This document shows positions 1 to 8,484 of a DNA stretch of 35,161 nt, piece by piece. The translations under genes and the position numbers were made by a program. This DNA comes from a virus. Location of the stretch: positions 1-35,161 of IMG/VR virus record IMGVR_UViG_3300042731_005260; one strand, written 5' to 3'. The notes below the pieces were generated by a model. It searched no databases and was not told the origin of the DNA. It saw only the letters and a list, made by a program, of their open reading frames with translations. Each line of letters opens with the position of its first letter. The stretch's first letter is position 1.

Positions 1-1
1 C

Positions 2-277
2 ATGCGTGCTTCTGGACGGATGATGCCAGCTACGATCCACGGGTTTACCGTGATCGGTGGGGTAGTGTACGGCGCACACTACGCGGCAGCTGTGCATGAT
101 GGACGTCGCGCCCTGGTAATCAGGGCAAAACGGAAGAAAGCCCTTAAGTTCACGATAGACGGTGAAGTAGTGTATGCGAAGTCTGTTCGGCAGCCTGCCC
201 GCGCAGGTCGCCCGTTTCTGGCTACCGCGCTCCAAGAGGTTGCCCGCGGGGAAGGGTTCATCGTCAGCATCGGCTAG
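2..277 (+). CDS. Partial HK97 gp10-like head-tail connector / tail completion protein
   Basis: The reading frame is open from the first bases of the window, so the N-terminus is probably missing; 91 codons are visible. The core (VIRAKRKKALKF, then GEVVYAKSVRQP, then RPFLATAL) has the layout of HK97 gp10-like proteins: a basic strand, a beta hairpin 'ALKFxxxGEVVYAK' and a closing 'PFL..AL' helix. These proteins act at the head-tail joint or at the end of the tail tube. Its place just before the tail chaperone genes fits. A major tail protein gene would usually lie close by and is not seen here, so it is probably upstream. The family call rests on motif recognition only. Confidence 0.6.
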   Translation: MRASGRMMPATIHGFTVIGGVVYGAHYAAAVHDGRRALVIRAKRKKALKFTIDGEVVYAKSVRQPARAGRPFLATALQEVARGEGFIVSIG

Positions 278-307
278 TGCCCTCCAACGTTGAGGTACGC
301 TGACACT

Positions 308-685
308 ATGGCTGACGTCAAGTACCCAACAGCGGTGATCACGTTCAAGGGTCGGGAGATCCAAGTTAAGATCCCGAGTCCGGAACAGCTCTTGGTATGG
401 CGCCGGACCATGAAGAGTCTTCAAGCTGCCAACCCAGATGACTGGGGCAGCACGGAGGTTCTTGACGCGTTGGAAAGGACGCGTCGAATCGTCGATTCCT
501 TGCTGGACAAGGAAACTGTCACGTGGCTTGACGACGAGATGCTGTCCGGGAACGTCGGTTTCCAGGATTTGTCTGAGATCATCCTGGATGCTACACGGGT
601 GTTCGGGAGTGAGACACCCAGAAAGAAACCGGCGAAGACTGCCTCCAAGAAACCCGCAAAGAAAGCTACCAGAAAGGCTGTGTAG
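308..685 (+). CDS. Tail assembly chaperone-like protein
   Basis: The 125-aa product is largely helical and acidic, with a short N-terminal beta segment (AVITFKGREIQVKIPSPEQL) and a lysine/alanine-rich tail of KKPAK/KKATRK repeats. A 'beta strand plus P-S-P-E-Q' opening followed by helices is typical of the small proteins encoded before the tape measure that coat it during tail assembly. I chose ATG 308 over an upstream TTG at 290. The TAG stop overlaps the GTG of the next gene by one base (TAGTG), so the two are probably translationally coupled. I saw no convincing slippery site leading to a frameshifted G/GT product. The family call is by position and general character. Confidence 0.5.
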   Translation: MADVKYPTAVITFKGREIQVKIPSPEQLLVWRRTMKSLQAANPDDWGSTEVLDALERTRRIVDSLLDKETVTWLDDEMLSGNVGFQDLSEIILDATRVFGSETPRKKPAKTASKKPAKKATRKAV

Positions 686-966
686 TGGTTGACGTGAAAA
701 TGGACGACGGGTCCGTGACGAAGTTGGGGTCCCGCGCGTACCTGGAATCACTGGTTCGCAACCGGCACCCTGGAACCAAACACCTGATCAAGCTGTTCGC
801 CTGGTCGCACCTGCCGGAGAATTTGCAGCAGGTGTCGCGGCCTTCCGGTCTCTTAGCGTGCGAGATGGTCACCGTCTTGTCGGACGGTCCAGAGTTGACC
901 ACCGGTCTCCGCAAGCTCTTGGAGGCCAAAGACTGCTTCGTCCGTACCGCGTTGGACGGGAGGTGA
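685..966 (+). CDS. acb2: Acb2-like cyclic-nucleotide sponge (anti-CBASS)
   Basis: This 93-aa protein starts at GTG 685, overlapping the previous stop. Its second half (about residues 37-90) has the signature of the phage Acb2/Tad1 helical-hairpin family: a 'F-x-W-x-HLPE-x-LQ-x-VS-x-P' segment, then 'GPELTTGLRKLLEAKD' and 'VRTAL'. Known Acb2 proteins form hexamers that sequester cyclic di- and trinucleotides and so stop host CBASS and related signalling defences from firing their effectors. It is a cytoplasmic protein. Placement within the tail operon between two chaperone genes means it would be made with the late genes unless an internal promoter exists; I see none. Binding function is inferred from family resemblance; the specific ligand-contact residues were not checked. 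Confidence 0.75.
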   Translation: MVDVKMDDGSVTKLGSRAYLESLVRNRHPGTKHLIKLFAWSHLPENLQQVSRPSGLLACEMVTVLSDGPELTTGLRKLLEAKDCFVRTALDGR

Positions 967-970
967 TGGT

Positions 971-1300
971 GTGAGCGAGACTGATAACGTCTCGGACGGG
1001 TACCACACGTTCAAAGAGTTGTACACCCATCGTCGGGCACTCACGGCGGCACTGTGCAACGCTCTGCCATTCAACACTTGGCGGTCAAAGGCTCACCACC
1101 CAAAGGGTGAGCCGATGTTCGACGGGTACTTCATCGTCGGAATCGACCTGCCGACCGGTACGGTGACGTACCACTACAAGCTGGAGCACTGGGACGACTT
1201 TTTCGGTGCGAGGATTCTCGATCACGCGCCAGAGTGGGACGGGGCTACCCCGGATGACTCGGTGAAACGCCTCCTCATGTGGGCACGCGGGGAGCGGTGA
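971..1300 (+). CDS. WDGH-type phage protein of unknown function
   Basis: Starts at GTG 971, preceded by a GGGAGGTGA ribosome-binding site; 109 aa. The N-terminal 'DGYHTFKELYTHR' block, the 'FDGYFIVGIDLPTGTVTYHY' block and the C-terminal 'APEWDGATPDDSVKRLL' block match the widespread small phage family named for its WDG(H) motif. Here the usual H is A (WDGA). No catalytic function is established for the family. The gene ends TGATG onto the next chaperone gene, so it is translated as part of the tail operon. Next to the Acb2-like gene it may belong to a small counter-defence or host-interaction pair, but that is inference. Confidence 0.7.
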   Translation: MSETDNVSDGYHTFKELYTHRRALTAALCNALPFNTWRSKAHHPKGEPMFDGYFIVGIDLPTGTVTYHYKLEHWDDFFGARILDHAPEWDGATPDDSVKRLLMWARGER

Positions 1301-1911
1301 TGGCAGACGTCGACCCCATAGCGTCCCTGAACATGTGGGCGGTCGATGTCAAACTCAGCGGGGAAGTGTTCGAGATCCCAGCACTTCCCGCGGCAACATG
1401 GTTTCCGATCCTGGCGAGTGGGGACCTCGCCAGGATCCTGGATCTCATTGAAGATCCAAAGCTTGACGATGCGATCATCGATGGAGCCATTCAGAGCGAA
1501 GAGCTTTCCAGCGCGTTGACCGATGCTGTTGAGGCGGTTGCCGGCCGGTCGTGGCATGTCTCGCTGATATTGGTCACCATGGCAATGTCGAATTGGACGA
1601 TCATCGGTGGCGAGCTTGCTCGCCGCGGGTTCAGGTGGGATGCAACCCCCATCGGTGCCGCGCTGGACGCACTACATCTCACGATCATCGAAGCGTTGAC
1701 AGAGGATGGACGTCAGAGGTTTCAGCGTCTCTTGGACAACACGGTGCTTACAGCCGTGGGTGGTCGTCCGAACCGCGATCAGGCGATGTCTGATTTTGAG
1801 GCGATGGCTGGTCCGCGACCGGACACTGTGAGATCCACCGGCGAGCAGTCCGGTAGTGGACACCCCAGAACTCCGCCACAGCCTCAGCAGCACCACCAGG
1901 GCGACCGGTAG
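1300..1911 (+). CDS. Second tail assembly chaperone-like protein
   Basis: The 203-aa product starts at ATG 1300, which overlaps the upstream TGA and has GGGGAG just before it; a GTG at 1279 is less likely. It opens with a beta segment and 'FEIPALPAATWFPIL', then helices, as in actinophage tail chaperones encoded before the tape measure. The last 50 residues (PRPDTVRSTG... QPQQHHQGDR) are proline/glutamine-rich and probably disordered. The final 164 bp overlap, tail to tail, a gene on the opposite strand. No frameshift extension toward the tape measure is apparent, because the following DNA is occupied by the reverse gene. Confidence 0.55.
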   Translation: MADVDPIASLNMWAVDVKLSGEVFEIPALPAATWFPILASGDLARILDLIEDPKLDDAIIDGAIQSEELSSALTDAVEAVAGRSWHVSLILVTMAMSNWTIIGGELARRGFRWDATPIGAALDALHLTIIEALTEDGRQRFQRLLDNTVLTAVGGRPNRDQAMSDFEAMAGPRPDTVRSTGEQSGSGHPRTPPQPQQHHQGDR

Positions 1912-2245
1912 CCCGTGCCCACCGTGCTACGGAGGCCACCCGACGGAAGTGATCTGGTGGCCAACTTCGGTTCCCGGCCGGTTTCGGGGTCGCCAGCATG
2001 CGGTATTGCGCCTCCCCCTCCCCAGCCGTGAGGCTGGCCACGACCCGCGTGATCTGGCGTACCGGTATCTGGCTCAGCACGGACGATGTGATGGCGCGGT
2101 TGCCGGTGGCGGTCACGGTCAGCGTGTCGACAACCGGCCGGCCGTCCACCCGCATGACCGAGGCTTGGATGGTCCACGGCCACTTGGGATCGCAGAAGAC
2201 GACGGACTCACCAAGGTTGGCGACCTGCGCGCGGGACACATCCAT
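1748..2245 (-). CDS. HTH regulator on the opposite strand inside the tail operon
   Basis: This 165-aa ORF on the minus strand reads like a real protein. Residues 28-70 (VMRVDGRPVVDTLTV ... SQIPVRQITRVVASL) resemble the N-terminal part of a small Streptomyces/actinophage family, and residues 98-140 form a helix-turn-helix with the family pattern 'HFRRVASVARWA ... AVAEFWGVHYRTARRWIS'. The residues after the HTH are low-complexity and overlap the chaperone gene. It fills the otherwise empty 1912-2316 gap. No clear Shine-Dalgarno precedes ATG 2245. It probably binds DNA; its target is unknown. A gene facing against the late operon looks like a moron, possibly expressed in lysogeny, or antisense to tail transcription. 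Confidence 0.7.
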   Translation of the reverse strand: MDVSRAQVANLGESVVFCDPKWPWTIQASVMRVDGRPVVDTLTVTATGNRAITSSVLSQIPVRQITRVVASLTAGEGEAQYRMLATPKPAGNRSWPPDHFRRVASVARWARATGRPGGAAEAVAEFWGVHYRTARRWISQCPVADQPSPQNQTSPDRGSDDHPRL

Positions 2246-2300
2246 AAGGCCAGCCTAGCTGAGATGCCACCCCGTTTGCGGTTCGTTGACAGCTGGTGCG

Positions 2301-2321
2301 GCCATACGCTTGGTGTATGGC
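2301..2321. repeat. Inverted repeat over the tape measure start codon
   Basis: GCCATAC (2301-2307) and GTATGGC (2315-2321) form a perfect 7-bp inverted repeat with a 7-nt loop; the right arm contains the ATG of the tape measure gene. No Shine-Dalgarno is apparent upstream. It could be a hairpin controlling initiation or an operator shared with the divergent HTH gene starting at 2245. Confidence 0.45.
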
Positions 2322-5061
2322 TACCGATGTTGGTGCGGCACGCGTCAAAGTGACCGGTGACGTTCGCGGTTTCGCACGCAACACCGAGCGAGACCTGAAC
2401 AAGGCACTCGCTGAGATGGACATCGAACGTATCAAGATCCGGGCCGATGCTGAAAAAGCGTTGAAGGATCTTGAAGATAGCTTGGCCGACATGGATCGTT
2501 CCGGTGTAAAAGCTGGTGAGTCCTTCGGTGACGGTTTCGAAGACGGTGTCGACAAAAAACTTGGGAGTAGCCAGGAGAGGGTTACAAACACTGCTTCAAA
2601 GGTGGGCAGTGAAGCCGGTAAGGCAATGTCGGAGAGTTTGCACAAAAACACCGACACCAAAAAGACGGAGAGCAAGCTCAAGGCGTCGTTTACCAGCGTC
2701 GGTAAGACGTTGGTGAAATCCCTAGCATCTTCTTTGTCGGCCGGTCTTTCAACCCTGCCATCATTGGCTATGCCAGCACTGGTCGTTGCTGGTTTGGGAA
2801 TCGCTGCCGGTATTGCTGCTGTTGTGGGTCCCGCTCTCGGTGGCTTGATTGCATCGGCGGTTCTTGCGGCTGGTGGTCTCGGGGTAATCGGTCTCGGGGC
2901 GTTCTTGCTTCGTGAAGAACCTGGCTTGATAGCTGCCGCAAGCAAGCTCACGGACACCATGAAATCGGTTTTCACGAACGCGGCAAAGCCGATGTTGAAA
3001 CCGATGATTGAAGCTCTCGGTGTCTTTACAGCGTCTGTCGAGCGAATCGGGCCGATCGTTCGTTCTGCGTTTGGAGTTCTTGCACCAGCGATCAAGCCGT
3101 TTGCTGAAGGTTTGGCCGGCATGGTGGAGAAAACCATGCCGGGGTTCTTAAACCTGATGAGTGCTGCAAACCCATTCCTTCGCGGAATGGCTGCTGTCCT
3201 CCCCGATCTCGGGACGGACATATCGAGTTTCCTTGACAGCATTGCTGCGAGTGGTCCGGAAGCAACGATATTCTTCCAGGACTTCATACACTTCATCGGA
3301 AGCACGATCGAAAATCTCGGCCAGTTCGTTGGGTGGCTGTCCCGATCGTACGTGACCGTGAAAGAGTTTCTTGGCCCGCTCCCTGGGATTCTTCATGAGG
3401 CTTGGGCTGCTTTCCAAGAGGGCGAGTCAGCTGCCGCCGTATTCGACATTCTGAAAGGGGCTTTTGATCCAGGGTTCTTTAGCTCGGTCGTTGAGGCTAT
3501 CCGCAGCGTTGTAACAAACGGTATTCAGTTCCTGGCAAATAACATCGGGAACATCATCGGCATCATCTCAGACATGCGGGGTGCCGTATTCGACGCAGCC
3601 ATCAAGATGATCTCTGGTATTGCTGCCGCACTACCGACGGTCATCCCTAAACTGGTGGCCGGTATAGTTAGCATGGTCACCACCATGGTGAGCACGCTGG
3701 TTACAGCTATTCCAAGTTTGATGACTGCCGCTGATCTGCTCGTGAACGGGTTGGTCGACGGAATCATAGCGGCGTTGCCGGGTCTTATCACAGGTGCCAC
3801 AGCGATCGTTACCTCACTGATCTCTAGCTTGGTAACGCTGCTACCGAGCATCATTCAGGCTGGGTTGCGGTTGATTCAGGGTCTTGTTGAGGGAATCATC
3901 TCTGCCGCCCCGACCATCTACATGGCAATCGTGAACTTGCTCCCGGTGCTGGCAAACGCGGTCTTGACGCTACTGCCAAGCTTGCTTTCACTTGGCATGG
4001 ACATCATGGTGGCCATAGTCAAGGGCATCGGGAACACGCTGCCAACGGCTATCGAGACGTTCAAGACGCAGGTTATCCCCGCGTTGACGAACATGTTCAA
4101 GTCTGAAGGCCCGAAGTTTATAGAACAGGGTGGCGAGGTCATCCGGCAGATTCTCCAAGGTATGGTTGATTCTGCGTCGTTGATCCTGGACATCATCACC
4201 ACACAAATCATCCCTGCGATTACGTCGCTGTTGAAAGACAACCCGGACTTCATCGAGTCTGGGGTGAAGATTCTTACCGATCTCCTCTTGGGGATGATCG
4301 ATGGTATTCCGCCACTCATCGACTTCATTACGGAGACGCTCATCCCGCAGGTTACCGAGATGATCGAAGCTAATCTCCCGATCATCATCGACGCGGGTAT
4401 AGACATCATGGTAGCGCTTATGAAAGGATTGATTAAGGCGCTCCCGCGAATTATCTCCATCATCGTCACCAAGATTGTACCGGCGATGTTGTCCGCACTC
4501 CTTCAAGCCGTTCCGAAAATCCATCAGGCTGGTTTGCAGATAGCGCTGTCGCTGGCATCGGCGTTGATATCGGCTGGTGTCGAGCGTGCGAAATCGGCTA
4601 TGGGGTCGGTGAAGAACGCCATCACAGGATTCTTTTCCGGTGCTGCTGGGTGGCTGTCGAGCGCTGGAAGACGCATCATTGACGGGCTGGTGTCCGGTAT
4701 CAAATCCGGGTTCGAACGGGTGAGGTCTACGCTTAGCGAACTTACCGGCATGCTTCCCGACTGGAAGGGTCCCGCAGAGGTTGACCGAAAGATCCTTCGA
4801 GAGTCCGGTCGTCTGGTGATGGAAGGGTTCCGGCTTGGGATCGATGATCAACGTGGCTCAATCGAGAACGCGTTGCGAGCGATCACGGGTGACCTGCCGA
4901 GCTTCACGGCTGGTGCTGTCCGCGGGGGCGATGGTGCCGCAGCGTTTGTGATCAACTTCGAACCGGGGTCTATTGTGATCAATGGGCAGGGTGAGGATGC
5001 GGGCAACGAAGCCGCCGATGCGATCTTGGATAAGCTCAGCAGGGTAAGGGGGCTGATGTAG
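2317..5061 (+). CDS. Tape measure protein
   Basis: The 914-aa product sets tail length and is threaded through the tail tube; it usually also helps DNA cross the host envelope. It begins with a helical, charged region (residues 10-125), then a glycine/alanine-rich hydrophobic membrane-like segment (about 140-205). The middle (about 370-740) is a long run of degenerate amphipathic repeats of the type 'LVxGIIxALPxLI'. The C-terminus carries 'LPDWKGPAEVDRKIL ... GRLVMEGFRLGI', a typical ending for actinophage tape measures. ATG 2317 was chosen over GTG 2296; neither has a good ribosome-binding site. The TAG stop overlaps the GTG of the first tail protein. Confidence 0.93.
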   Translation: MATDVGAARVKVTGDVRGFARNTERDLNKALAEMDIERIKIRADAEKALKDLEDSLADMDRSGVKAGESFGDGFEDGVDKKLGSSQERVTNTASKVGSEAGKAMSESLHKNTDTKKTESKLKASFTSVGKTLVKSLASSLSAGLSTLPSLAMPALVVAGLGIAAGIAAVVGPALGGLIASAVLAAGGLGVIGLGAFLLREEPGLIAAASKLTDTMKSVFTNAAKPMLKPMIEALGVFTASVERIGPIVRSAFGVLAPAIKPFAEGLAGMVEKTMPGFLNLMSAANPFLRGMAAVLPDLGTDISSFLDSIAASGPEATIFFQDFIHFIGSTIENLGQFVGWLSRSYVTVKEFLGPLPGILHEAWAAFQEGESAAAVFDILKGAFDPGFFSSVVEAIRSVVTNGIQFLANNIGNIIGIISDMRGAVFDAAIKMISGIAAALPTVIPKLVAGIVSMVTTMVSTLVTAIPSLMTAADLLVNGLVDGIIAALPGLITGATAIVTSLISSLVTLLPSIIQAGLRLIQGLVEGIISAAPTIYMAIVNLLPVLANAVLTLLPSLLSLGMDIMVAIVKGIGNTLPTAIETFKTQVIPALTNMFKSEGPKFIEQGGEVIRQILQGMVDSASLILDIITTQIIPAITSLLKDNPDFIESGVKILTDLLLGMIDGIPPLIDFITETLIPQVTEMIEANLPIIIDAGIDIMVALMKGLIKALPRIISIIVTKIVPAMLSALLQAVPKIHQAGLQIALSLASALISAGVERAKSAMGSVKNAITGFFSGAAGWLSSAGRRIIDGLVSGIKSGFERVRSTLSELTGMLPDWKGPAEVDRKILRESGRLVMEGFRLGIDDQRGSIENALRAITGDLPSFTAGAVRGGDGAAAFVINFEPGSIVINGQGEDAGNEAADAILDKLSRVRGLM

Positions 5062-8000
5062 TGTCTACGATCACCACGCTTCGCCCATCGGCCACCAGCT
5101 CAGGTTCCGGGTGGTCCGCGGATCCCGCTGGGACCCTCCACGGCGTTACATCGGACGACAATGACGGTACGGCTGCTGAGTGGTCCGGTTCTGGATCAGC
5201 AATGGTGCTGGCCACCCCGACCAGTTCGCCTCCCGCTGGCGAGAAACGGCACCTTGTTCGGTTGCGGGTCCGCGGTGAAGATGGGTCCGCGTGGTGGGGG
5301 GTGCGAACAGCCGCAGGTGCCACGATCGCAGGTTCGGCAGGGACGTTCGGATCCAGCCCGGAAGAGATCGCAGGTGCATGGCAGAGCGGAGCACCGTTTA
5401 CCGGATACACCACGCTCAGCTGTTACGTGTCCGGGCAGACGATCGGGTTTCGCGCTGTCGAGTTGTACCTGGACGTTGATACCCGCGAGAACCCATCGTT
5501 TACCCCGGTGGTTCTCGACGGTTCGGGAGCGTCCGTAGTTACGGTTAGCGACACTGCTACCCCGACGATTCTTGCCAGCGCCATTGATTGGGATGACCTC
5601 CCAGCAAGGCGGTACCGGTATTGGGTAACACAATCTGGGGCGACGGTATGGGACACCGGGTCAACATTCGGTACTCCGGTTGGTCGCCAGACCACCCCGC
5701 TCGACAACGGCACGTACACCGCGTATCTCCAGATTTGGAGTACGCTCGGTGACGATACGTCGTACGCCTCAGACATCGAAGAAATTACATTCGATGTCGC
5801 GGTTGGTGTGACCCCCGCTCCCGACCCCCCGACAGTGGTGGAAGACCTCCCGTTCTACCGGATTCAGGCGTGTGCTCCAAGTGTCTATGATCTTGACGGT
5901 GCTGAGGGGTACCTGGAAGTTCAGCGGGTGGATTGCCTGCGAAGCGGGTACCTGGACCTTCCGGGGGCGAGCGATGCATATGCAGCCACCCCCGACCCTG
6001 CGAACATTACTAGTGATCTTGAAGTGACGGTGCTCGCTGGCAGGGATGATGGGTGGCGACCAGATTCCAACGAGATGATGGTCTCTCGGTACCTGACCGC
6101 GGGTAATCAACGAGCGTGGCGATTCGGTATCAGTGATGACGGTAATGGGAACCCGGCTCTTATCGGCTGCCCAATGTTCATTTGGAGCACCGACGGATCC
6201 GCCTTCAACACGGTGTACGCCACAGAGCGGGTCCCGGTAGACCCGTACGGTCGGGCACACCTGCGGGTGTTTCTTGACGTTGATGATGGGGCAGGTGGCC
6301 ATACCGTCACGTTCGAATACGTCAACGGTGATGGGGGTTGGGTTCAACTCGGGGACGTGGTTACTGGCGCTGGGACTACATCGATTTTCGCAAGTACCGC
6401 CGATCTTTATGCCGGTGCGTACGGTGGTAGCACCGGTCCCTTGAACCGGTGGACTGGGAGGGTTTATACAATCCAGGTGCGGGAAGGCCGGTCGGGGACC
6501 ATCCGTACGCTTGTGGATTTCACAGACCACCCGGCGGGTACCGACGTCTTTGACGATGACACGCTCAACACGTGGACGGTGTACAGTCCCGCCGCACTCA
6601 CCAGCGAGCAACAAGCAACCAGCCTTGCGATACTTGGACCTCTCGGCACCGGTGAATGTGCGGAATGGGTTGACTACACCATGCCGAGAACCGGTATCGG
6701 TGAGTCATGTTCGTACACCCCGGAATCGTGTTGCTCGTACTACCGAGTTCGCACTATTGGACGCATCGATGGGGTCATTGTCATTTCGTCGTGGTCCGAT
6801 GCGTACGACCCCAGTCTCTCCCGAGACCTGGTGTTCGCATGGCCGGGAACCGAGTCAAGCATTCCGCCTGGTTGGCGGAGGACCGATGACCTTGATGGGG
6901 TGTACTTGAAAGGTGTGCCGGACGCTGTAACGAATCCGGGCACTTCCGGTGGGTCCGCTACGCACACCCACACCGCGCCAAGCCACACGCACAGCCTTGA
7001 TCACTTGCATGCGGTATCCGCCAACACCGGTGTTTCAGACGACCCGCTGACAGCTGAGTACGACCCTGCGGGTGACTTGAAGGTACCCGCTCTCAGCCAC
7101 ATTCACACAGTCCCCGCAACGGGCACCACCGTTGTCAACTCGGGGTCCAGGTCCCCCGGAACATCGTCGGTGGCCAATGACCCTGATCATCTTGATGTGG
7201 TGTGGATCTCCCCCGACAGCGCTATCGGGGTGCCGGATGGCGCACTCTCACTTATGGGCGATATCACTCCATCCGGGTGGGACACGTACGCTGACGCCAC
7301 CAGCAGGTACCTGCGTGGTGCCAACACCGGGGACGATGGTGGGGCGACCGCGGCCGGTGTGCTTACAGCGCACTCCCACACGATCAACTCTCACACGCAC
7401 GCTGGTAAGAGCCATGATCACACCATCGCCAACACCGGAGACGCCGCATCGACGGTTGCTGCAAAATCAGGTGGAAACTCGACAATATGGGCTGATTCGC
7501 ACAACCACGCTGCGGTGGTTTACACGGACTCCACAGCCTCACTGGCGTCAGCCTCTGGCGGAGCATCTGGAACCACCACCCCATCGGGACCTCCGTACCT
7601 GGACCTGCGAGTCCGGCAGAACAACACCGGCTCGACAGACCTCCCGGTAGGGGTCATCGCAGGGTGGCGTGGGTTGGTCGCCAACGTGCCGGACTCATGG
7701 CAGCTTTGCGATGGAACCGGCGGCACCCCGGACATGTTCGGCCGGTACCCACGGGGTGCAACAGCTGGTATCGGTGGTACAGGTGGAAGCACCGCGACCC
7801 ACACGCACACCAGCCCCACCCACACGCACACCACATCCAGCCACTCGCACGGGATCTCTATAACCCCGAGCACAGCCGCTATCGACTACATCACGACCGG
7901 TGCTGTCGACGTGGTCACGAACGCACACGACCACCCGATCACTGGTACGGATTCCACCACCCCTACGGTCGGGGTGAGCGGGTCCGGCAGCCTCTCCAGT

Positions 8001-8483
8001 GTGAGTACGGAACCCCTATACCAAGAGGTGGCGTTCGTGCAACTCATGGAAACCCCGGAACCCCCGGACGATCCGGAGACGTTCTGTCTGGAATGGAGTG
8101 ACGACGAACATCTGATCAGAACGTACGGGCCAGACGGACCGATATACGCACCGGTCATCGGCATGTTCCAGTGGTCCGTTAGTCGCCCGTTCAACGCTGC
8201 CGTGGGGGTCAACGGGACACGGTTTTTCACCACGTCGGATCCCGGTGGACGCAACCTGAAGCTGACTGCGGCTGTTGAGTCGGAGGCTGATTTGGCCACG
8301 CTCCGAGCGGTGCTCGCTCGCCCCCTGGTTCTGATCTCTCCGTCCGACTCAGCAGAGGTGTGGGGCGCTCCCGTGGCAGAATCAGTGCGCGTGGTCAAGG
8401 TTGGGCGGGTTCGGCAGCTGACCGCGGATTTCATCGCTACCGGGCCGGAACCGGCACCACAACTTGCGGACATCGGGGTGTGA
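5061..8483 (+). CDS. Large minor tail protein with three HxH (collar-like) modules
   Basis: The 1140-aa protein starts at GTG 5061, overlapping the tape measure stop. The first 240 residues are beta-rich and open with the motif 'LHGVTSDDNDGT', shared with the next gene. A concanavalin-like segment covers roughly 270-500. From about 595 there are three consecutive modules, each beginning with an 'AWPGTExSIPPGWRR'-type or 'DSWQLCDGTGGTPDM'-type strand pair and followed by histidine arrays such as THTHTAPSHTHS, SHTINSHTHAGKSHDH and THTHTSPTHTHTTSSHSH. Such HxH runs in phage fibres coordinate metal ions and hold trimers together; the strand pattern resembles tail-collar domains. It is probably a receptor-binding or tail-tip fibre subunit. 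Confidence 0.75.
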   Translation: MSTITTLRPSATSSGSGWSADPAGTLHGVTSDDNDGTAAEWSGSGSAMVLATPTSSPPAGEKRHLVRLRVRGEDGSAWWGVRTAAGATIAGSAGTFGSSPEEIAGAWQSGAPFTGYTTLSCYVSGQTIGFRAVELYLDVDTRENPSFTPVVLDGSGASVVTVSDTATPTILASAIDWDDLPARRYRYWVTQSGATVWDTGSTFGTPVGRQTTPLDNGTYTAYLQIWSTLGDDTSYASDIEEITFDVAVGVTPAPDPPTVVEDLPFYRIQACAPSVYDLDGAEGYLEVQRVDCLRSGYLDLPGASDAYAATPDPANITSDLEVTVLAGRDDGWRPDSNEMMVSRYLTAGNQRAWRFGISDDGNGNPALIGCPMFIWSTDGSAFNTVYATERVPVDPYGRAHLRVFLDVDDGAGGHTVTFEYVNGDGGWVQLGDVVTGAGTTSIFASTADLYAGAYGGSTGPLNRWTGRVYTIQVREGRSGTIRTLVDFTDHPAGTDVFDDDTLNTWTVYSPAALTSEQQATSLAILGPLGTGECAEWVDYTMPRTGIGESCSYTPESCCSYYRVRTIGRIDGVIVISSWSDAYDPSLSRDLVFAWPGTESSIPPGWRRTDDLDGVYLKGVPDAVTNPGTSGGSATHTHTAPSHTHSLDHLHAVSANTGVSDDPLTAEYDPAGDLKVPALSHIHTVPATGTTVVNSGSRSPGTSSVANDPDHLDVVWISPDSAIGVPDGALSLMGDITPSGWDTYADATSRYLRGANTGDDGGATAAGVLTAHSHTINSHTHAGKSHDHTIANTGDAASTVAAKSGGNSTIWADSHNHAAVVYTDSTASLASASGGASGTTTPSGPPYLDLRVRQNNTGSTDLPVGVIAGWRGLVANVPDSWQLCDGTGGTPDMFGRYPRGATAGIGGTGGSTATHTHTSPTHTHTTSSHSHGISITPSTAAIDYITTGAVDVVTNAHDHPITGTDSTTPTVGVSGSGSLSSVSTEPLYQEVAFVQLMETPEPPDDPETFCLEWSDDEHLIRTYGPDGPIYAPVIGMFQWSVSRPFNAAVGVNGTRFFTTSDPGGRNLKLTAAVESEADLATLRAVLARPLVLISPSDSAEVWGAPVAESVRVVKVGRVRQLTADFIATGPEPAPQLADIGV

Positions 8484-8484
8484 C

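Noticed and set aside
2286-2310. TTGACA before the tape measure as a promoter
   Set aside because: The nearest TAxxxT box (TACGCT) is only 13 bp away and nothing fits at 17 bp, unlike the real promoter set.
1856-2353. Plus-strand ORF that could be a frameshifted chaperone extension
   Set aside because: Sequence is a shadow of the reverse HTH gene; no slippery site was found near 1850-1911.
2208-3305. 365-codon minus-strand ORF opposite the tape measure
   Set aside because: It is antisense to a strongly supported gene, has shadow-like composition (S, A, P, R runs) and no ribosome-binding site or family.
3988-4851. 287-codon minus-strand ORF opposite the tape measure
   Set aside because: R, H and D-rich shadow frame without domain features.
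5769-6614. 281-codon minus-strand ORF opposite the first fibre gene
   Set aside because: Shadow of a well-supported coding frame; no start signals.
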